Part shown: one piece after another, positions 59,391 through 64,000 of the stretch
Layout of the letters: each line of letters starts with the position of its first letter
How positions within the stretch are numbered: the first letter of the stretch is position 1
NCBI GenBank assembly: GCA_023078685.1
Contig: JALGAS010000002.1
Span: forward strand, 3,038,001 to 3,102,000
Origin: Neopestalotiopsis rosae
Lineage: Eukaryota > Ascomycota > Sordariomycetes > Amphisphaeriales > Sporocadaceae
Direction of reading: 5' to 3'
DNA: 64,000 nt
Notes under the pieces: model-generated
Databases searched by the model: none
What the model saw: the letters and a program-made list of their open reading frames with translations, nothing else
What the model was told of the DNA's origin: nothing
Position numbers and translations under genes: made by a program

Positions 59391-59937
59391 TCAGACAGGT
59401 TTGACAGGGCGATGGGTCTCACCATTGACTGTGTGCAGTCGTCCTTCATTTGTACTGAGACCAAATGAATATTGGGTTTTCTCCCCCAGCAAGCTTCTGC
59501 AATCGGGAGTGAGACATCGCTGCCGATTTGACTCCATCCCCCTTGCATGAAGTCGTTCTACGTCGACTGAGAGCTTTTCCTGGACTTCTAGTGTTATGTT
59601 CGCCAGCGCTTGTTCGGGGATTCCATGTCTTTCCAATTCAGTGTGATTCTCCTGATGCGCTTTCAATCCCGGCTGGACTTGACGGTATCTGATCATCTGT
59701 GCGTATGGGAGGAATGTAGGTTTACAAAGCTCGAAGTCGTATGTGACGTCCATGTCTGAGATAACAAAGATCCATGATTGTAAAAGTAACGGATGGCCTC
59801 TGACCCTTTTGGCAGCGCAATGATAGATTCAGTGTGGGCCCTCCGCATTTCCCACGGTAGGCTCGAATCAAAATGAGGAGTGAATGTCATCTACAACGAG
59901 GGTTTCGGCTGGACGAGCGACAGAAATAGCTGTGAGT
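59391..59937 (-). pseudogene. frameshifted downstream part of the F-box gene
   Basis: Directly after the F-box stop, protein-like sequence continues on the same strand but in changing frames. One frame reads ISVARPAETLVVDDIHSSF. Another (59890-59693) reads MTFTPHFDSSLPWEMRRAHT and onward to RYFYNHG. A third (59753-59391, extending slightly upstream as IFVISD) reads MDVTYDFELCKPTFLPYAQM and continues for about 120 codons. The order and spacing suggest one ancestral C-terminal domain broken by at least one or two frameshifts. A 57-bp GTATGG...TTGTAG intron could join the first part to the F-box frame, but the later shift remains. Confidence 0.5.
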
Positions 59938-61260
59938 TCACCATACCCAATACTTTTTCTCGCTCAGCTCAACAGCAAACTCGTCGTCGAAATTAAACAT
60001 GTAGGTTTCGTTGTGGCGTCGTCCATTGTGTGGAATCTCTCGAACCAGGAACGATTCATGAAACATGTCAAACTCGTGTAGATACCGACCTTCGTGGTAA
60101 TGATTCTGCTCCGCAAGCGGTATTACTCCTTCATAGGAGCTGGCTATCCGCTCATTAGTCAACCAGCCTATATCCACGTCATAGTGGAGGGTCTTGACGT
60201 GTTTGCGATGGACAAATTTGTCTATCACAAAACGTAGAGTGCTCGATGTATGCCTATACACCCGGCGTACATAGACGACATGATCAAGCCGTGGATGTAC
60301 GAACGCTTTGCAAAATTGTTTGACGGCCAAGAACTCGATCTCATGAGCCGGCAGATCAGTTTCGATCAGGGAGCCACCCACAGACCACATATACAAGCCC
60401 TTTTCGGTGATGATAGCAACCTGATTTCTGGATGTGGTACACTGTGCTGGAAGGCTAGGTAATGTCTTCCGTTCGTAAACGTTTGATTGTATGTCCCAGG
60501 CAAAAACATGTCGATCCATGGTGGCGATGACCAGTTGGTTTCCGAGAGCTGCAAGCTTCAACTCTGGACCTAAAAGTCTTGCGCCAGGGAATGTAAGCAA
60601 TTTCCTAGACTTATCCCGCAGATTGTCAAGGACAAGTGTATGGGTCTCCTGCTGCCACGCGATGCGGCCGTTGGCGTACACCGCCCTCTCATTGGAACGG
60701 GGATTGGGAGGTGTGAATTGGGTGTAGTCCTGCCCAGCTAGCTCAAACTCGGTCTCTGTGTCCCAGAGGAAGGTCCTTTCATATCCACGGTAGGTGTCCC
60801 ACCTGGCTACACGATCATGTAGCAGTAGCCTTTCCTGCAGGTGCTTTACGAACTGGAGTCGCAAAGTCTTCTGAGCATCTCGGTTTGAGGAGCTGCGATG
60901 ATGCGGCTCCCAAGTTAGCTGTGGGAAGAGCCGGTCAGCCGTGCTGAAAACTACCTTGTCACTCATGAGCGTTGCATTCCATGCGTGGGAGACCATCAGA
61001 CAAGCCATGATGTCTTGAGCATCTAGCTTATCAATGATCAGTATGATGAGCTCCACCGGCAGGTTTGTGATGATGTCTTTCTGGAGGGTAATCGTGGACA
61101 AGAGTTCCTTGAGCAGCCGGACCTCATTCTTGCTGAGATAGTTACCTCTTACGAGGCTAATCAGACTCTCCTTTCGAGCCTGGGGATCTGCATCTCCACC
61201 TTCATCTTCTGACCATAGGCTGGCGATGCTTTTGGACTCATTGACGATTTCTTCTCCCAT
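59938..61260 (-). CDS. F-box protein with beta-propeller-like C-terminal region
   Basis: Single open frame of 440 aa from ATG 61260. The F-box lies at about residues 63-105 (ITNLPVELIILIIDKLDAQD, ACLMVSHAWNATLMSDKVVF), so the protein should bind Skp1 in an SCF ubiquitin ligase and recruit targets through the rest. From about 190 on, repeated Trp/hydrophobic strands (GRIAWQQETHTLVLDNLRD, LAALGNQLVIATMDRHVFAW, NQVAIITEKGLYMWSVGG) resemble degenerate propeller blades, common in fungal F-box proteins. It ends abruptly at KKYWVW followed by TGA, and coding-like sequence continues in other frames downstream, so the protein may be a truncated form. Divergent from the MCH1-like gene. Confidence 0.8.
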   Translation of the reverse strand: MGEEIVNESKSIASLWSEDEGGDADPQARKESLISLVRGNYLSKNEVRLLKELLSTITLQKDIITNLPVELIILIIDKLDAQDIMACLMVSHAWNATLMSDKVVFSTADRLFPQLTWEPHHRSSSNRDAQKTLRLQFVKHLQERLLLHDRVARWDTYRGYERTFLWDTETEFELAGQDYTQFTPPNPRSNERAVYANGRIAWQQETHTLVLDNLRDKSRKLLTFPGARLLGPELKLAALGNQLVIATMDRHVFAWDIQSNVYERKTLPSLPAQCTTSRNQVAIITEKGLYMWSVGGSLIETDLPAHEIEFLAVKQFCKAFVHPRLDHVVYVRRVYRHTSSTLRFVIDKFVHRKHVKTLHYDVDIGWLTNERIASSYEGVIPLAEQNHYHEGRYLHEFDMFHESFLVREIPHNGRRHNETYMFNFDDEFAVELSEKKYWVW

Positions 61261-62244
61261 GGCGACAGATGATAGTTCTTATGCCTGTTATGGCGCGCCA
61301 AGCACCAAATCTGGCTATCGTACGAGACGGGAATAGGTGGAGGCCGCAACGTTCGGTAGATTCTCTCAGTGAGTCTCACCGCAGCTCCCACCTCGGCCAG
61401 GTCATCGGTGTGAGTTGACTGTCCTCTTTCCGGATCCTTTCGCGAGACGGAAGAGGTCAATCACAAAGGAGGATGAAAGCCGAGCTTTTGATATTGTCAA
61501 TCAAGTGGTCGTTGCTGAGACACGTCAAACGTCTCCGAGAATGGAGGCCCTCAGTTGGTTGTGTTTGCGGCTTCTTCCCCACAAGCTAGAACCCTTTGGT
61601 GGCATGCGGCTACTATCGAAGCCTATTTAAGCGCTGGGCAGGTACGAAGCACGCAGGGCACAATAGTTGGCAGTTGCGTTTACAACCATGACTACTCGCT
61701 GTACTCACCTGCAAGCGGCGCTGACTCGACTCATTAGTGGGCCTAAAGGGTCCTTTTAGTGGATGGCAATTGGGGTCTAGCGATGGTTTCTGGTGTGTTT
61801 GGAGCAATTCCCGAGGTCTAAGAGGTCCCTAGGGGTTTCTAGGCCGCTACCAGAGATCCTTGAAATAGGCGACTCAGACTGATTGAATCTTGCGGTTTCG
61901 GAAGGTGAAGCGACATCACCAGGCCCAAATTAATCGCGCCAGAGCCAGTGACGGGTCAGCACGTCACCGGGTCATCTGAGCGCTCAGCCCTCCGAATTCC
62001 CGTCATCTGTCCATCTAGGTAGCTAGCAGATATGGCTTTCCAATCATTGCTATTGCTATCACATCAAATTTCGATCTTTTCTACTCTCCTTTCATCCATT
62101 TCTTATTCTGTCCTCACTCCTTTGCATCAAATGTGGTAGGACAAAGCTGTGCCTCTGACGACACGGAACCTACCCAATCCAGGTACCGCTGCCCAGCTGG
62201 CAGCAAGCACCCTTCCTTATCAGCCTCGGCTCAGCTGGAGGGAT
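61261..62244. other. divergent promoter region between the F-box and MCH1-like genes
   Basis: About 980 bp with no supported gene and no clear repeat. Confidence 0.5.
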
Positions 62245-64000
62245 ATGATGGCTTCACAATCCGAACCCGACCAACCAGCGACGGCGCCGTTGCTGCGATC
62301 GCCCTCAACGTCGACTCTGGGCCCCCTCAGCGACACAAGTTCCATACGCGATGCCTCATCCGATCGAAAGCGGCGGCGCAACGCTCGCGTATTGCGAGTC
62401 TTGTCGTTTGTGTCGGCCGTCTTTTCGGCCTTTTGCGTCGGCACCATTACCGTCTTCTCTCTATACGCGCCCAGATTCCAGCAGGCGTTGCACTTTTCAC
62501 AGTTTGAGATCAACGGCATTGCGAGCGCGATGAGCATATCGCTGTACATCCTCGTTCCGCTGGTTGGTTACCTTTGCGACCGCGTGGGGCCTGGCCCGCT
62601 GTCACTGGTGGCAGCGGTACTGCTTGCAGGCGGTTATGGTTTAGCTGCGTCATTGTATCACAAGGGAGAAACTTCGTTGCGAACCATCGAAGCATATGAC
62701 AGCCACACACTGGTGCCTTACATGGTTTTGGCCTTTGTCTTTATCGGCGCTGGCACATCCTTCCTCTACTTGAGCGCTGTTTCAACCTGCGCCAAGAACT
62801 TTGGCAAGGGCAAGTACCGCGGTTTGATGCTTGCGGCGCCCTTGACTTCGATCGGTCTCGGCGGAATCCTTGTAAGCCAATTTGGCAGCCACTTCCTATG
62901 TGAGAGAAACCCAGACGGTTCTAGGGGAGAGGTCAACGTCTACCACTTCTTCATCTTCTTGGCTGTACTTCTCTCCATTGCTGGTGTCTTTGGCGGGTTC
63001 TTCCTCCGCGTTATTGATGAGGACGGACTCATCGATGACGCCGTAGACGAACTTGAAAGAAGTGGATTTCTTGACGATACAGACATCTACCGACGCCCAA
63101 GTCGCACGGGAAGTGACGTTTTTGGACGTTCGAGCAGAAATTATGGCACTGCTAGTGCTCCGGTCGAGGATATGGAGAATGCGGGCATTCTTGATCCCTA
63201 TGTGCAGGGTGAAGATGAAGAAGACCCGCTCCTCAAGAAGCAGTGGCTGCTCAATGCTGAAACCCGCAAATTTCTTACGGATCCGACTATGTGGTTGCTC
63301 GCGGTTGGCTTTTGGCTAATCATCGGTCCCGGAGAATCATTCATGAACAATCTGGGAACGGTCATCGGCACGCTATACTCCCCAGGACTGCCTGGAACTG
63401 AGACTACTGCGGCCACACATGTCTCCATTCTTGCGGCCACGAGTACGGCTGCACGACTGCTTACAGGATCACTCAGCGATCTAATCTCACCAAGCCCACA
63501 GACACAACATCCCCAGACTGGTTTACAGTCCTCGGGCACTTTGCCTCAGCGCCGATTTTCAATTTCGCGCATTGTTCTTCTCAGCGCGTCCGGATTCCTC
63601 ATGTCCTTGGGCACTCTCGTGCTCGCCTCTGGATATGTCCAAGGTCATGGAGAGAGGTTCTGGATTGTTTCCGGTCTTGTCGGTTTCGGATACGGTGCCC
63701 TTTTCAGCTTGACACCAATCATCGTCACCATCATCTGGGGCGTCGAGAACTTTGGTACGAACTTTGGAATTATCGCCGTCTCTCCAGCCGTTGGAGCCAC
63801 AATGTGGGGTCTGATCTACGCTTCCGAATATCAGCACGGTGCAAAGAGCTCGCCTCTGCTGGCGGACGGCACTGAAGACGTCTTCTGTCATGGCAAACAT
63901 TGCTATACGGCAACGTCTTGGGCAATGACAATTAGCATCTGGATAGGCTGTGCTTTGTTCATACTGGCATGGAAAGGCAAGAATGGGTGGTCGAAACGAG
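62245..64000 (+). CDS. MCH1: MCH1-like major facilitator superfamily transporter (3' end outside window)
   Basis: The open frame runs from ATG 62245 (a second ATG follows at once) to the window edge: 585 codons with no stop, so the 3' end is missing. After a polar N-terminus of about 50 residues the first membrane helix is VSAVFSAFCVGTITVFSLYA, followed by QALHFSQFEINGIASAMSIS and GYLCDRVGPGPLSLVAAVLL with the MFS loop motif (DRVGP). A long acidic cytosolic loop (DEDGLIDDAVDELERSGF... EDEEDPLLKK) separates the two six-helix halves. The second half has WLLAVGFWLIIGPGESFMNN, AARLLTGSLSDLI and GFGYGALFSLTPIIVTIIWG. This layout is that of fungal MCH1-type transporters, related by sequence to monocarboxylate permeases but without known monocarboxylate transport. 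Probably vacuolar membrane by analogy with yeast. About 12 helices expected. Confidence 0.88.
   Translation, partial: MMASQSEPDQPATAPLLRSPSTSTLGPLSDTSSIRDASSDRKRRRNARVLRVLSFVSAVFSAFCVGTITVFSLYAPRFQQALHFSQFEINGIASAMSISLYILVPLVGYLCDRVGPGPLSLVAAVLLAGGYGLAASLYHKGETSLRTIEAYDSHTLVPYMVLAFVFIGAGTSFLYLSAVSTCAKNFGKGKYRGLMLAAPLTSIGLGGILVSQFGSHFLCERNPDGSRGEVNVYHFFIFLAVLLSIAGVFGGFFLRVIDEDGLIDDAVDELERSGFLDDTDIYRRPSRTGSDVFGRSSRNYGTASAPVEDMENAGILDPYVQGEDEEDPLLKKQWLLNAETRKFLTDPTMWLLAVGFWLIIGPGESFMNNLGTVIGTLYSPGLPGTETTAATHVSILAATSTAARLLTGSLSDLISPSPQTQHPQTGLQSSGTLPQRRFSISRIVLLSASGFLMSLGTLVLASGYVQGHGERFWIVSGLVGFGYGALFSLTPIIVTIIWGVENFGTNFGIIAVSPAVGATMWGLIYASEYQHGAKSSPLLADGTEDVFCHGKHCYTATSWAMTISIWIGCALFILAWKGKNGWSKR

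Overview
The window is nuclear DNA of a filamentous ascomycete, most likely a sordariomycete and probably Hypocreales. The signs are short introns (about 50-170 bp) with GTAAGT-type donors and CTAAC/CTGAC branch sites, compact single-copy housekeeping genes on both strands, intron-containing tRNAs, a Zn2Cys6 regulator and GPI-type or small secreted proteins. The species cannot be fixed from sequence alone. For most multi-exon genes I rebuilt exons by hand, and the exon lengths sum to a multiple of three in every model reported as a CDS.

Layout: (1) 1.4-9.7 kb, an 11-exon neurofibromin/IRA Ras-GAP. (2) 10.3-11.7 kb, an NmrA/isoflavone-reductase-like oxidoreductase, convergent with (3) 11.8-16.6 kb, a very large Thr/Ser-rich multi-pass membrane protein (DUF3433-like). 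(4) 18.4-19.4 kb, a GPI-anchored secreted protein. (5) 21.1-25.2 kb, a JmjC protein that also has a CDCA7-type 4CXXC zinc finger and several AT-hooks, divergent from (6) COQ2 at 26.1-27.3 kb. (7) 28.1-28.7 kb, ribosomal protein S23 (uS12) with a 5'UTR intron. (8) 29.3-30.2 kb, an unrecognised fungal protein. (9) 31.6-32.0 kb, a secreted I9-type inhibitor, followed by a T-rich tract and a probable transporter relic. (10) 34.3-36.8 kb, a Hook-family dynein adaptor. (11) 37.7-38.9 kb, proteasome lid subunit RPN8. (12) 40.5-41.5 kb, adenylate kinase. (13) 42.0-43.6 kb, a SWIM-domain (Sws1/Shu2-like) gene lying 8 bp downstream of a damaged-looking membrane-protein locus. (14) 44.0-45.3 kb, coproporphyrinogen oxidase HEM13. 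(15) two tRNA genes with introns (Glu-CTC, Leu-CAG). (16) 48.6-48.9 kb, a tiny SMP/LEA-like protein. (17) a gene-free stretch of about 6 kb. (18) 54.9-57.5 kb, a Zn2Cys6 transcription factor. (19) 58.0-58.4 kb, a small secreted protein. (20) 59.4-61.3 kb, an F-box protein whose 3' end looks decayed. (21) 62.2 kb to the window end, an MCH1-like MFS transporter cut by the window edge.

The genes do not form a biosynthetic cluster or operon. This is ordinary housekeeping chromosome (Ras control, ubiquinone, haem, proteasome, ribosome, endosome transport) with pockets of faster-evolving secreted, membrane and F-box genes. I found no transposon, CRISPR array or virus-like element. The most unusual items are the JmjC + 4CXXC + AT-hook protein, the near-abutting SWIM/membrane-protein pair with two in-frame TAGs, the F-box gene with a frameshifted tail, and the huge mucin-like membrane protein.
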